DNA from: Verrucomicrobiota bacterium
Lineage (GTDB): Bacteria; Verrucomicrobiota; Verrucomicrobiia; Palsa-1439
Direction of reading: 5' to 3'
DNA length: 64,000 nt
NCBI GenBank assembly: GCA_016871575.1
Contig: VHCW01000005.1
Span: forward strand, 1 to 64,000
Of the stretch, positions 1 through 8,460 are shown piece by piece (within the stretch, counting starts at the first letter, position 1; each line of letters opens with the position of its first letter). Below the pieces are notes generated by a model, which made no database searches, was not told where the DNA came from, and saw only the letters and a list, made by a program, of their open reading frames with translations. A program made the position numbers and the translations under genes.

Positions 1-11
1 CGCCGGCGCAA

Positions 12-371
12 GTGAAAACGTTGATCGAGGCGATGTTCACGGCGAAGCGGGTGGCGCCGGAGATTATCGAGCAGCGCATCGCCATTTGCCGGGAGTGCGA
101 CAAGCGGCGGGTGACGCCGGCAGGCGTGGAATGGTGTCGGAATTGCGGATGTAAGGTCAGCCGCAAGAGCAAAGAGATCATGAATCTGGCCGCCTACGAG
201 GAGAACCTGCCGAAATGGGGCTGCAAGCATCCGCAGCGGAAGCAGGGGAAGGGTTGGCCGGTGCAAAGAAGTAGTCAGGGAACAGCAGACGGAAAACCGG
301 CGAAGGATGACGGGGGTCCGGGAGGTTTTGACGGACTTCCGGCAAGAGTTGCTTCTTCGAGCGCGCCATAA
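12..371 (+). CDS. small Cys-rich zinc-ribbon-like protein (5' end possibly outside window)
   Basis: About 119 codons from a GTG at 12. The frame is open to the window edge, so the real start may lie upstream. Cysteines at about residues 26, 29, 42, 45, 47 and 71 (C-x2-C, then C-x2-C-x-C, then a lone C) suggest a zinc ribbon or treble clef. The last 45 residues are Gly/Pro/Ser-rich and low in complexity. The stop lies 15 nt before the glycosyltransferase start at 387, so the two are probably co-transcribed. Similar small Cys-rich proteins sit in phage and glycosylation loci, but I do not recognise a named family. Function unknown. Confidence 0.6.
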   Translation: MKTLIEAMFTAKRVAPEIIEQRIAICRECDKRRVTPAGVEWCRNCGCKVSRKSKEIMNLAAYEENLPKWGCKHPQRKQGKGWPVQRSSQGTADGKPAKDDGGPGGFDGLPARVASSSAP

Positions 372-374
372 AGT

Positions 375-384
375 AAGGAGGTGA
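375..384 (+). promoter_or_regulatory. perfect Shine-Dalgarno deciding the start at 387
   Basis: AAGGAGGTGA is fully complementary to the canonical 16S rRNA 3' end and sits just before ATG 387. It rules out the GTG at 381, which lies inside the SD itself. Confidence 0.85.
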
Positions 385-386
385 CG

Positions 387-3300
387 ATGGAGATCAACAT
401 TCCGAATGATGAGTTTGAGGCGATTCACCGGGACATCCACGGCTCGCCGGAAATGAAAAGGCTGCTGGACCGGATTCCCGGCGTCTTGGAAGCGCACAAA
501 ACAGACGCTGATTTTGAAGTCATCGTGAACCTCAAACGGGATGGCGCTCCTCGCCGGTGTAGCGTCGGCTGTCCCCAGCCGACAGTCCGTAACGCCAAGC
601 CCGTTGCGCTGGGGACAGCGCACACTACACCACCACCCGCTCGGACTCCGACCCCGACGGGAGTCGGGGCGCTCCCGCCGCTGGTGTTCACGGCGGAGAA
701 CAAGCCGGTTGATCTGGAGAACTTTTATCGCGGACGCAGTGGATTTCTGATTTGCGGCGGGCCATCCTTCGGCCAGGTGGATCACACCAAGCTGCGCCGG
801 CCCGGCATTGTGACGATGGCCGTCAACAACAGCCCCAAGACATTTCGGCCTCATCTCTGGACTTGCGTGGATAATCCCGATCACTTTCTGCGCTCGATCT
901 GGCTTGACCCGGCAATTACCAAGTTCGCGCCGATGCCACAGGTGCGGGCGCGGGTGTTCGACTCGGATCGCTGGGAATACATGAACCTGAAGATTGCGGA
1001 ATGTCCGGCCACCTTCTTCTATCATCGCAACGACCAGTTTCGCGCCGACCGGTTTCTCACGGAGCCAACCATCAACTGGGGCAATGGCGAGAAGACGGGT
1101 GGTGGGCGCTCGGTGATGCTGGTCGCGCTGCGGCTGTTGCATCATCTCGGCATCCGGCGCATTTTCCTGCTCGGCTGCGATTTCACGATGACGCCAGAGT
1201 ACACCTATCATTTCGAGCAGGAGCGGCAAAAGGGTTCTGTCAGCGGCAACAACAACACCTACAATCTGCTGAAAGAGCGATTCAAACAGTTGCGGCCGAT
1301 CTTTGAAGCCGCCGGGCTGCGGGTGTTCAACTGCAATCCGGAAAGCGGGCTGGACGCTTTCGACAAGATCAGCTTCGAGCAGGCGCTCGACATGGCCGAT
1401 GCCGAGTGGGGCCGTATCAATGTGGCGACAGAACGCACCGCCGGTCTCTACGACAAAAAAAAGCCGCTGCCGCCCTCCGCGCCAGTGCCACGCAATGCCT
1501 TTTGGCGGAAAGAGGCCGCAATCCCGGCAACTGCTCATGTTGTCTGGCTTGGCAGTCCGCTGCCAAAGCTGGCGGCAGAGTTCATCGAGCGGTTCAAGAA
1601 GATGCATCCCGGCTGGGAGGTGAAGTTGTGGACGGAGATCCCGGCCGCCATGCCCGCGGGCCTGCAAACGCTGATGCGGAAGATGTCATCCGTGCATCAA
1701 CAGTCCGACTTGGTGCGGCTCTGGGCGCTGTCGGTTCATGGGGGCATCTGCCTGGATGCGGACATCTACGTGCTGCGCAGCATGGAGGAGATGCGGCACT
1801 ACGAGCACTTCATTTTGCAGGGGCGGAGTTCCAAGCTGTCCACGGGCGTGATGGGATTTGCGAAAGGAAGCCCGCTGGTGCCGCTGCTGTTGGCGATGGC
1901 GCAGAAGGCGGCGTCGGGCAGCAAAACGAATCCGTCCAAAACCGCATTCGGCGCGGATTTGTTTACGGAGTTTCACCAGAAAAATCCGGGCCGGCTGAAT
2001 GTGTTGCCGGCGCATTATGCCTACATCATCCGCACACAGGGAACCGCCCTCGATTTCATCAAGTGGAAGACGGAACAACAGATGGAAAAGATCACGGAGT
2101 TGCGGGGCCGAATGACGGACAATGTCCATCCGTTTGCCATTCATCTGTGGGGTTTCCCCGCACCGATGCTGGCTTCGGCAAAACCCGCACCACAGGCATG
2201 CACCGCCATTGTGAAAACGCCGAGAAAGATTGTCCTGACCGCACCGGGGTTTCTTGGCGATCAGGTTGTTTTTACCGGGGTGGTGCGGGAACTAAAGCGA
2301 GCGGCTCCCGGTTGGTTGGTGGATGTACAGACCAATCAACCCGACCTCTGGCTCCATAGTCCCCACATCACCAAACTGGACCGAGGTGATCCGTGCGTGA
2401 CAGTTTTCCCGCACCACTACTGCCCAAGCTTTCGACGGAGCAATCAAAGCCCGATGCATTTTCTGGAACTCTATGCCCGCCGGATTGGTAGAGCGGTGGG
2501 GATCGAGATTCCAGTGACGGAGTTTCGAGGCGACATTCATTTGAGCGCGGAAGAAGTGGCCGCGCCGCCGCCATATCCTGAATTGGCGGGCGAACGATAC
2601 TGGGTCATGGTTGCCGGGTGCAAAAAAGGAGTGCCCATCAAGGGCTGGGGCTCGGCCAACTACCAAGCGGTCGTTGACGCTTTTCGCGGTCGCTTGCTCT
2701 TCGTGCAAGTTGGGGCGAAGTCCGACGCGCACCCCCCATTGCGCCATGTAGTAAATCTTGTTGGCAAAACGTCCGTGCGGGATTTGATCCGGCTCATTTA
2801 CCACGCCGAGGGAGTGTTGTGTCCCATCACCTCGGCGATGCATCTCACTGCGGCGGTGCCAGTGAAGCCAGGCCATCGCAAGCTCCGGCCCTGCATTGTC
2901 ATCGCGGGAGGCCGGGAACCGGTGCACCACATCGCCTATCCGGGCCACCGAGTGCTGCATGCCATCGGCGCGTTGCCGTGTTGCGCGACCGGCGGCTGCG
3001 GCCAAAGCCGTTTCCGGTCCAAGAATGATGAACGCGGCTGCCAATTCCCGATGCCGCAACCGGGAGGGTTGCCCACGCCGAAATGCATGTCGCTGATTTC
3101 GGCGGCGGATGTCGTTGAAGCGGTCGAGACGTATTATCGAGGGGGAATCGCAAGTCTTCCACCGGTGCTGGGCCGAGTTCAGGCGCTGTTGCGGCGATTG
3201 CCGGATTCTCCGGTCTGCGGCGTGGAAGTTGGCGTGCTTCGCGGCCATACGTCCTCGCAACTTCTGCGGGGACACCGGCTTCTGCGTCTGACGATGGTGG

Positions 3301-3767
3301 ACCGCTGGATGCGCCCGCCGCCTGACAGCGTGTGCGCAAAGACTGATCCGAACTTCTACAGCCGCCCACAAACACAATTCGACAGGGAATACGCGACGGC
3401 GCTGCAAGCCACCGAGTTCGCGCGCGACCGCCGCGCCGTTCTTCGCGGTGAATCCAGAGAGGCCGCCAAACAAGTGGCGGATGGCTCGCTTGATTTTGCC
3501 TTTATAGACGCCGACCACTCCTACGAAGGCTGCCGCGATGACATCGCCGTGTGGTTGCCGAAGCTCAAGCCTGGCGGCTGGCTCTGCGGACATGATTATC
3601 ACCGCCCCAATTATCCCTTGGAGGGTGTGAAGCGCGCGGTGGATGAATTTGCAGCGCGCACACACTTGAAGGTGGAATTTGACGCGGACAAAACATGGTT
3701 CGTTCAACTACCGCACGACCGCTTGCCAACGGGAGTTGATTCCGTCGGCGCGGATGTGAAAGGCTGA
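387..3767 (+). CDS. four-domain glycosyltransferase / methyltransferase protein
   Basis: 1126 aa from ATG 387. The domains, by eye, are as follows. Residues ~105-345: a DUF115/MptE-like or sialyltransferase-like fold (FLICGGPSF, then VDNP and LLGCDF). Residues ~380-600: a DxD sugar-binding glycosyltransferase of the Gly_transf_sug/OCH1 type (QQSDLVRLWAL followed by LDADIYVL, DxD at 457-459). Residues ~615-900: a heptosyltransferase-like GT9 domain (PGFLGDQV, and later CPITSAMHLTAA). Residues ~930-1115: a class I SAM methyltransferase (GVEVGVLRGHTS, FIDADHSYEG). It probably builds and methylates a surface or virion glycan. Residues 57-82 come from a palindromic repeat inserted in frame. Downstream, a pyruvyl transferase starts 3 nt after the stop. 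The domain assignments are family-level inferences. Confidence 0.8.
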   Translation: MEINIPNDEFEAIHRDIHGSPEMKRLLDRIPGVLEAHKTDADFEVIVNLKRDGAPRRCSVGCPQPTVRNAKPVALGTAHTTPPPARTPTPTGVGALPPLVFTAENKPVDLENFYRGRSGFLICGGPSFGQVDHTKLRRPGIVTMAVNNSPKTFRPHLWTCVDNPDHFLRSIWLDPAITKFAPMPQVRARVFDSDRWEYMNLKIAECPATFFYHRNDQFRADRFLTEPTINWGNGEKTGGGRSVMLVALRLLHHLGIRRIFLLGCDFTMTPEYTYHFEQERQKGSVSGNNNTYNLLKERFKQLRPIFEAAGLRVFNCNPESGLDAFDKISFEQALDMADAEWGRINVATERTAGLYDKKKPLPPSAPVPRNAFWRKEAAIPATAHVVWLGSPLPKLAAEFIERFKKMHPGWEVKLWTEIPAAMPAGLQTLMRKMSSVHQQSDLVRLWALSVHGGICLDADIYVLRSMEEMRHYEHFILQGRSSKLSTGVMGFAKGSPLVPLLLAMAQKAASGSKTNPSKTAFGADLFTEFHQKNPGRLNVLPAHYAYIIRTQGTALDFIKWKTEQQMEKITELRGRMTDNVHPFAIHLWGFPAPMLASAKPAPQACTAIVKTPRKIVLTAPGFLGDQVVFTGVVRELKRAAPGWLVDVQTNQPDLWLHSPHITKLDRGDPCVTVFPHHYCPSFRRSNQSPMHFLELYARRIGRAVGIEIPVTEFRGDIHLSAEEVAAPPPYPELAGERYWVMVAGCKKGVPIKGWGSANYQAVVDAFRGRLLFVQVGAKSDAHPPLRHVVNLVGKTSVRDLIRLIYHAEGVLCPITSAMHLTAAVPVKPGHRKLRPCIVIAGGREPVHHIAYPGHRVLHAIGALPCCATGGCGQSRFRSKNDERGCQFPMPQPGGLPTPKCMSLISAADVVEAVETYYRGGIASLPPVLGRVQALLRRLPDSPVCGVEVGVLRGHTSSQLLRGHRLLRLTMVDRWMRPPPDSVCAKTDPNFYSRPQTQFDREYATALQATEFARDRRAVLRGESREAAKQVADGSLDFAFIDADHSYEGCRDDIAVWLPKLKPGGWLCGHDYHRPNYPLEGVKRAVDEFAARTHLKVEFDADKTWFVQLPHDRLPTGVDSVGADVKG
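556..631 (+). repeat. in-frame palindromic element inside the glycosyltransferase gene
   Basis: The ends GGTGTAG and CTACACC are inverted. Inside are two hairpins: GTCGGCT/AGCCGAC and GCGCTG/CAGCGC. The element is read in frame as a Cys/Pro/Thr-rich segment with no counterpart in the flanking domains. A third hairpin, CCCCGAC/GTCGGGG around GGGA, follows at 652-669 and may be a second small insertion. Confidence 0.7.
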
Positions 3768-3770
3768 CGG

Positions 3771-4565
3771 ATGGAGATTGTCGGGTGCCACCTCACTGGC
3801 AGAGGGAATATGGGAGACCGCCATTGTTGTGCGCTGGACTATGTGCCGCTCGGAAGCGAACGACAGAACATTCGCACGTCGCCTGAGTGGCTGGTTGGCA
3901 AACACGTGGTTATCGGTGGCGGCGGTCTCTTACACCAGTCGTACTACGGATGTTTTAGACAGTTGCTCGATGTCCGCCGCAATCAGTCGCCCGACTCACG
4001 GCTCATCATCTGGGGTGTAGGGATGAATTTGCACAATACACAGGCGATGGAATATCCAAGCTGGCTCGCCGAATTTGACCTTGTGGGGTTGCGCGACCAC
4101 GGCAATCCATATGATTACGTCCCATGTCCCAGTTGCCTCAGCATGGAATTTGATCGACCTCGCCCTGCCCCATCTCAACGATGGGTGGTCTATGAGCATC
4201 GGGGCCAACCGGTGCGCAACCCGGCTTTCTCCGACAGCCCCCGCCAAGACAACGGCGGTCGGCTGTCTTTGCGTGAAGTGTTGGACTTTCTTGCAACCGG
4301 CGAAACGGTTGTGACAAGTTCATTTCATGGCGCTTACTGGTCGTTGTTGTTAGGACGCGCGGTATTGCTGTACAAACCATTCTCGAACCGCTTTCTCTCG
4401 TTTCCGGTGCGTCTTCCCACAATTGGCGATGAGCCTTTGAAGGGCTATTCTCCCGTTGTCTTCCCACAAACTTATCTGACCGATTGCCGTCAGCGGAACC
4501 ATGTGTTCGCCGCGCGCGTTTGCCAATTGCTTGATCTGCCTTCGTGGTGTGGATGTGACAGCTAG
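3771..4565 (+). CDS. polysaccharide pyruvyl transferase family protein
   Basis: 264 aa. The family hallmarks are visible: an N-terminal GNMGD loop (residues 13-17), an IGGGGLLH motif near residue 50, and TSSFHGAYWSLLLGR in the C-terminal third. This family transfers pyruvyl from phosphoenolpyruvate to a sugar of a surface polysaccharide; some members have other nucleotide-diphosphate-sugar roles. The ATG lies 3 nt after the stop of the large glycosyltransferase, so the two are translated from one message. The protein is shorter than the usual 300-400 aa but keeps both conserved halves. The substrate cannot be told from sequence. Confidence 0.82.
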   Translation: MEIVGCHLTGRGNMGDRHCCALDYVPLGSERQNIRTSPEWLVGKHVVIGGGGLLHQSYYGCFRQLLDVRRNQSPDSRLIIWGVGMNLHNTQAMEYPSWLAEFDLVGLRDHGNPYDYVPCPSCLSMEFDRPRPAPSQRWVVYEHRGQPVRNPAFSDSPRQDNGGRLSLREVLDFLATGETVVTSSFHGAYWSLLLGRAVLLYKPFSNRFLSFPVRLPTIGDEPLKGYSPVVFPQTYLTDCRQRNHVFAARVCQLLDLPSWCGCDS

Positions 4566-4638
4566 AGCGTCGGCTCCTGACTGTTACAGATTGCGTTGAC
4601 TGGTCGTGGCGGCCTCCAAGTTGAAATAAGAAATAATA

Positions 4639-6093
4639 TTGGACAAGAACGCAAAGCCGTGGCAAATCCGCTCTGCGGTTGTGTCAAACGAACTCAACAA
4701 TTCCCGCACGGTGCTCGTAGCCGCGACGCTCGCTGCCAGCGTTCTCGGCCTCGGCGCGCTTTATCTTCTCGTCCAGACCAGTCACCTGCCTCCTGACTCG
4801 CTCCACGAACGCAAACCCGGCCTCGACCGGCCCGCGGGCGTTGCGCTCGCCTCGGAGAAATCGCCGTTCGAATCCGCCAAGCTCATCCCCGGTGACGGCA
4901 AAGCGTCCGATCTGCCAGGCGCTTGGCCGCAGTTTCGCGGCGCCAAGGGCGACAACATCGCCGCGGACGGCGTCAAACTTGCGCGCGAATGGAAACCGGT
5001 GCCGCGAACGCTCTGGAGCGTTGATCTCGGTGAAGGCTACGCCGGGGCGGCGGTGCGCGACGGGCGCGTTTATCTTCTCGATTACGACATGGAGGCGAAA
5101 GCTGATGCGCTCCGTTGTCTTTCGCTCGCTGATGGCAAGGAAATCTGGCGGTTTACGTACCCGGTCAAAACGAAACGTAATCACGGCATGAGTCGGACTG
5201 TGCCGACGCTTGTTGACAAGTATGTTGTCACGTTTGGCCCGAAATGCCATATCGCCTGCCTCGAAGCCGAGACCGGCAAGTTTGTCTGGGGCCTCGACCT
5301 TGTGAAGGATTTCGGCGCGACGGTTCCCGAATGGTATGCAGGACAGTGTCCGCTCGTGGACGGCGACCGCGTCATTCTCGGTGTTGGCGGCGACGCATTG
5401 CTCATGGCGGTCGAGCTTGCCACCGGCAAGGTCATCTGGAAAACGCCCAACCCGCGCGACTGGAAGATGACGCACTCCAGCATCGTGCCGTTCGAGTTTG
5501 CCGGCAAACGCCAGTACGTGTATGTCGCCAGCGGCGGCGTGGTTGGCGTCAATGCCGCAGACGGCGCGTTGTTGTGGGAGACGGACGCGTGGAAAATCTC
5601 CATCGCCGCCGTGCCGACACCGGTTCCCGTTGGCAGCGACCGCATCTTCTTTTCCGGCGGCTACAACTCCGGCGCGATGATGATGCGTTTGAAGGAAGAC
5701 GCCGGCAAGATCGTCACTGAAACCGTGTTCCGCCTCAAACCAACCGAGTTCGGCGCAGCGCAACAGACGCCGATCCTGTTCGATGGCCACCTCTATGGCA
5801 TCCGTCCCGACGGACAGCTTGCCTGTCTCGATCTCGATGGCAAAATCCGCTGGACCAGCGGCGCGACGGCGAAGTTCGGCCTCGGTCCGCTCGTCATTGG
5901 CGACGGCCTGATTTTTGCGCTCAACGATGACGGGTGGCTGACACTTGCAGAGGCCGCTCCATCGGGCTATCGTCCGCTCGCAAAGGCGCGCGCGCTGGAA
6001 GGCCATGATTGCTGGGCGCCGATGGCGCTCGTGCACGGACGCTTGCTGGCGCGCGACTTGACGAAAATGGTTTGCCTCGACGTGAAACAATGA
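4639..6093 (+). CDS. membrane-anchored PQQ-like beta-propeller protein
   Basis: 484 aa from a TTG at 4639; a GTG at 4681 is an alternative start and neither has a clear ribosome site. A single hydrophobic helix at ~24-46 (VLVAATLAASVLGLGALYLL) anchors a periplasmic domain. That domain carries repeated propeller blades of the PQQ-like type (WPQFRG opening, LEAETGKFVWGL, VELATGKVIWKT, VNAADGALLWET). I see no clear quinoprotein dehydrogenase active-site motif, so a binding or scaffolding propeller is likelier than an enzyme. It is the first gene of an operon of iron-sulfur and flavin proteins in which a second propeller follows at 9959, so a structural or electron-transfer partner role is inferred. 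Confidence 0.8.
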   Translation: MDKNAKPWQIRSAVVSNELNNSRTVLVAATLAASVLGLGALYLLVQTSHLPPDSLHERKPGLDRPAGVALASEKSPFESAKLIPGDGKASDLPGAWPQFRGAKGDNIAADGVKLAREWKPVPRTLWSVDLGEGYAGAAVRDGRVYLLDYDMEAKADALRCLSLADGKEIWRFTYPVKTKRNHGMSRTVPTLVDKYVVTFGPKCHIACLEAETGKFVWGLDLVKDFGATVPEWYAGQCPLVDGDRVILGVGGDALLMAVELATGKVIWKTPNPRDWKMTHSSIVPFEFAGKRQYVYVASGGVVGVNAADGALLWETDAWKISIAAVPTPVPVGSDRIFFSGGYNSGAMMMRLKEDAGKIVTETVFRLKPTEFGAAQQTPILFDGHLYGIRPDGQLACLDLDGKIRWTSGATAKFGLGPLVIGDGLIFALNDDGWLTLAEAAPSGYRPLAKARALEGHDCWAPMALVHGRLLARDLTKMVCLDVKQ

Positions 6094-7010
6094 ACCAGAA
6101 CATTCCACGCCGCGAATTTCTCGGCGCCGGCCTCGGCGCGATGGGCACCGGGCTGGCCGGTTGCGAACGGCCGCCGCGCGTGGAACGGCCTCCGCTCGAT
6201 GCGCGTTTCACGTACGACATCAGCCGCTACGAGCGCACTGACCCGGCGTTGTTGCTGTACGAGGAGCAAACCCGTTTTCCCACCGGCCTCGAAAAGCCGA
6301 AGTGTCTTGCCGTTGTCGGCGACACAATCCTTGTCGGCGGCGACAAGGCCCTGAAAACGTTCGACACGACCGGCAACTTCCTGCGCACACGCGAGTTGCC
6401 CTCCCTGCCACACGCCATTGCCGCGACGGGACTCGTGGCGTTCAAAGACCGGTTTGAAGGAAGCGCGCTGCTCGGCGAGCGCGTCCATCTCACCGCCATC
6501 GCGGTCGCGGACGGCATTGTTTTCGTTGCTGACGCCGGCAATCGTGAAGTTCTCCGCTGCGCCTCCGACGGCAAAATCCTTTCCCGCCTCAAGGGATTCG
6601 TCGTGCCGAGTCCGTATTTCGACCTGCACGTTGGCACTGAGAACGTCCTCTGGGTCGTCAATCCCGGCAAACATCTCATTCAAGCGTACACGCTCGACGG
6701 CCAATACGAAACTGGTTGGGGCGAGACCGCGATGAACATCGAAGGTTTCTGCGGCTGTTGTAATCCCAGTTATTTTGCCCGGTTGCCCGATGGACGGTTT
6801 GTGACCAGCGAAAAAGGGCTGACCCGCGTCAAGGTCTATGACGTGAAAGGCAAGTTCGAAGGCGTTGTGGCCGGACCGGAACATTTCCCGCAAAATCGCC
6901 AGCCCGGCATGGGCGTTCCCGTCGCGTGCGATTCGCGTTCCCGCGTTCTCGTGCTCGACCTCGCCGCCAAGGCGGTTCGGATCTTCGAACGCAAGGAGAG
7001 GAAGACATGA
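6090..7010 (+). CDS. Tat-signal NHL/6-bladed propeller lipoprotein
   Basis: 306 aa. The start ATG 6090 overlaps the stop of the upstream gene (ATGA). The N-terminus reads IPRREFLGAGLG and then LAGC with Cys25, which is a twin-arginine signal combined with a lipobox, so the protein is exported and lipid-anchored. The body has NHL-type repeats (LTAIAVADGIVFVADAGNRE, then VLVLDLAAKAVRIFE). A CGCC cluster around residue 220 (GFCGCCNP) is unusual for an NHL protein and could bind metal or form disulphides. It sits between the PQQ-like propeller and the small Cys-rich membrane peptide in the redox operon. Enzymatic function unknown. Confidence 0.8.
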   Translation: MNQNIPRREFLGAGLGAMGTGLAGCERPPRVERPPLDARFTYDISRYERTDPALLLYEEQTRFPTGLEKPKCLAVVGDTILVGGDKALKTFDTTGNFLRTRELPSLPHAIAATGLVAFKDRFEGSALLGERVHLTAIAVADGIVFVADAGNREVLRCASDGKILSRLKGFVVPSPYFDLHVGTENVLWVVNPGKHLIQAYTLDGQYETGWGETAMNIEGFCGCCNPSYFARLPDGRFVTSEKGLTRVKVYDVKGKFEGVVAGPEHFPQNRQPGMGVPVACDSRSRVLVLDLAAKAVRIFERKERKT

Positions 7011-7162
7011 ATCGCCAGACATTTTTCCGTACCGCGCTGCTCGGATTGCTGGCCGCGATTGGCGCGATTCTTTTCCGTCGCTCCTGTTCGGGTCGCGGCG
7101 GGTGCAACGGCTGCGGCGAGTTCGCGCGCTGTTCGCTGCCGTGGAAGGAGACCCAGCCATGA
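7007..7162 (+). CDS. 51-aa membrane peptide with Cys-rich tail
   Basis: The ATG at 7007 overlaps the preceding stop (ATGA), with AAGGAGAGGAAG just upstream as ribosome site. Residues ~6-23 form one hydrophobic helix (FFRTALLGLLAAIGAILF). The tail holds four cysteines in a C-x6-C-x2-C-x6-C arrangement and ends at a stop that overlaps the next ATG. The four cysteines could carry a [4Fe-4S] or a zinc ion next to the membrane. Overlaps on both sides indicate coupled translation with the ferredoxin that follows, so it is likely a small subunit of the same complex. No family recognised. Confidence 0.72.
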   Translation: MNRQTFFRTALLGLLAAIGAILFRRSCSGRGGCNGCGEFARCSLPWKETQP

Positions 7163-7695
7163 ACCGGCGCCTTTTCCTCGGCGGCGCGGCGACGCTTGGT
7201 TTTGGCGCGATTCTGGGCGTCTTGTTCCCGCGCCTGCGCCGGCGCAACACCGTCTGGCAGATTGACCCGTACAAATGCACGCAGTGCGGCAAGTGCGCGA
7301 CGGAGTGCGTGCTGGAATTGTCGGCGGTGAAATGTGTTCATGCGTATGACATCTGCGGCTACTGCAACCTCTGCACCGGCTATTTCGAGCCGCAGCCCGT
7401 CGGCCTCAACACCGGCGCCGAAAACCAGATTTGCCCCACCGGCGCGATCATCCGCAAGTTCATCGAGGACCCGTATTTCGAGTATCACGTCAACGAGCCG
7501 CTTTGTGTCGGTTGCGGCAAATGCGTGAAGGGCTGCACCATGTTCGGCAACGGCTCGCTCTACCTCCAGATCCGGCACGACCGGTGCGTCAACTGCAACG
7601 AGTGTTCCATCGCCCGCGCCTGTCCCGCTGACGCCATTCACCGCGTCCCCGCAAGCCAGCCGTACGTGAGGAAAGCGCAAACGGGGAGCGCATAA
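7159..7695 (+). CDS. Tat-exported polyferredoxin, NapG-like
   Basis: 178 aa from ATG 7159 (ATGA overlap). MNRRLFLGGAATLGFG is a twin-arginine signal with a hydrophobic stretch. It is followed by cysteine groups CTQCGKCATEC (residue ~37), CGYCNLC, CPTG, CVGCGKCVKGC and CVNCNECSIARACP, enough for about four [4Fe-4S] clusters. This matches the periplasmic ferredoxin NapG, which works with a NapH-type membrane partner; such a partner is encoded at 8703. It is expected to pass electrons at the outer face of the membrane. The ~1 kb gap to the partner holds a toxin-antitoxin insertion, unlike the overlaps elsewhere in the operon. Confidence 0.82.
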   Translation: MNRRLFLGGAATLGFGAILGVLFPRLRRRNTVWQIDPYKCTQCGKCATECVLELSAVKCVHAYDICGYCNLCTGYFEPQPVGLNTGAENQICPTGAIIRKFIEDPYFEYHVNEPLCVGCGKCVKGCTMFGNGSLYLQIRHDRCVNCNECSIARACPADAIHRVPASQPYVRKAQTGSA

Positions 7696-7751
7696 GATTC
7701 GAATGACTACAATTCTCGCCCTCTGTCATGAGCGCAGCGAAGTATTTTTTA

Positions 7752-7797
7752 TTGACGATCTTGTTATCCAGGCCTTGACGATAGTAACGCTTATGAT
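7752..7797 (+). promoter_or_regulatory. candidate promoter/operator of the toxin-antitoxin pair
   Basis: AT-rich stretch before the toxin gene. TATGAT at 7792-7797 fits a -10 box 6 nt before the ATG. TTGACGAT occurs twice, at 7752 and 7775, and could be an operator for antitoxin autoregulation. No -35 box lies at a normal distance, so this is tentative. Confidence 0.35.
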
Positions 7798-7803
7798 ACC
7801 ATT

Positions 7804-8127
7804 ATGAGCAGCCACAAGATCGTTGAATACGCGCCCGGTGGCCGCTCGTTCTTTGGTGAATGGTTTGAGGAACTGGATTCGGTGAGCGCCGCGCGAGTGG
7901 ATCGTTACCTGCGCCGTCTGGAAGCCGGCAACCTCAGCGCGGTAAAGTCAGTTGGTAGCGGGGTTTATGAGATCAAGATGGATTTCGGCCCTGGATACCG
8001 CGTGTACTTTGGCTGGGAAGGACGAACGATTGTGGTGTTGTTGGGTGGCGGCGACAAAAGCCGTCAATCCGCCGACATCGCCGTCGCGATTCAACGTTGG
8101 AAACAATATACACAGGAGACGAAGTAA
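7804..8127 (+). CDS. type II toxin, RelE/HigB-like (phage-derived Gp49/COG3657 group)
   Basis: 107 aa. The compact sequence with GVYEIKMDFGPGYRVYFG and VVLLGGGDKSRQSADI is typical of the plasmid-stabilisation 'addiction module killer' group: ribosome-dependent mRNA interferases of the RelE fold. The toxin gene comes first and its stop overlaps the antitoxin start (TAATG), the order usual for HigBA-type modules. There is no ribosome site before the ATG. Together with the next two genes it interrupts a redox operon, suggesting horizontal arrival. Confidence 0.82.
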   Translation: MSSHKIVEYAPGGRSFFGEWFEELDSVSAARVDRYLRRLEAGNLSAVKSVGSGVYEIKMDFGPGYRVYFGWEGRTIVVLLGGGDKSRQSADIAVAIQRWKQYTQETK

Positions 8128-8438
8128 TGGCCCTGACACGAGAATATAAGCAGACAGTGTTACGCCGCCTGCAACGCGACCCCAAGTTCGCGCGGGCATT
8201 GTACGCGGAAGCGATCAACGCCTTGCTGGAAGGCGAGCCGGCAGTCGGCTTGTCATCGTTGCGAGACCTTGTCCATGCCAGCATCACGTTTAAGAAACTA
8301 GCCAAGGAGACCGGTTTCGGCGAAAAGGCGTTGCACCGGATGCTTAGCGCGCGCGGCAATCCCACCACGCGCAGCCTTGTCACCGTTGTCCGTGCCATCC
8401 AACAGGACTTGGGGATTGAGCCGCGCGTCACGGTGTGA
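8127..8438 (+). CDS. HigA-like antitoxin with HTH domain
   Basis: 103 aa from ATG 8127, overlapping the toxin stop by one base, with CAGGAG upstream. Residues ~55-95 form a Cro/XRE-type helix-turn-helix (FKKLAKETGFGEKALHRML, then GNPTTRSLVTVVRAIQQDLG). This is the COG3636 antidote family that pairs with the toxin just upstream. It is expected to neutralise the toxin and repress the shared promoter. Confidence 0.84.
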   Translation: MALTREYKQTVLRRLQRDPKFARALYAEAINALLEGEPAVGLSSLRDLVHASITFKKLAKETGFGEKALHRMLSARGNPTTRSLVTVVRAIQQDLGIEPRVTV

Positions 8439-8460
8439 CTATATGGGGGAAGAATCTGTG

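Noticed and set aside
2292..3707. 471-codon antisense frame opposite the glycosyltransferase
   Set aside because: A shadow of the four-domain gene; the sense strand has recognisable GT9 and methyltransferase motifs there.
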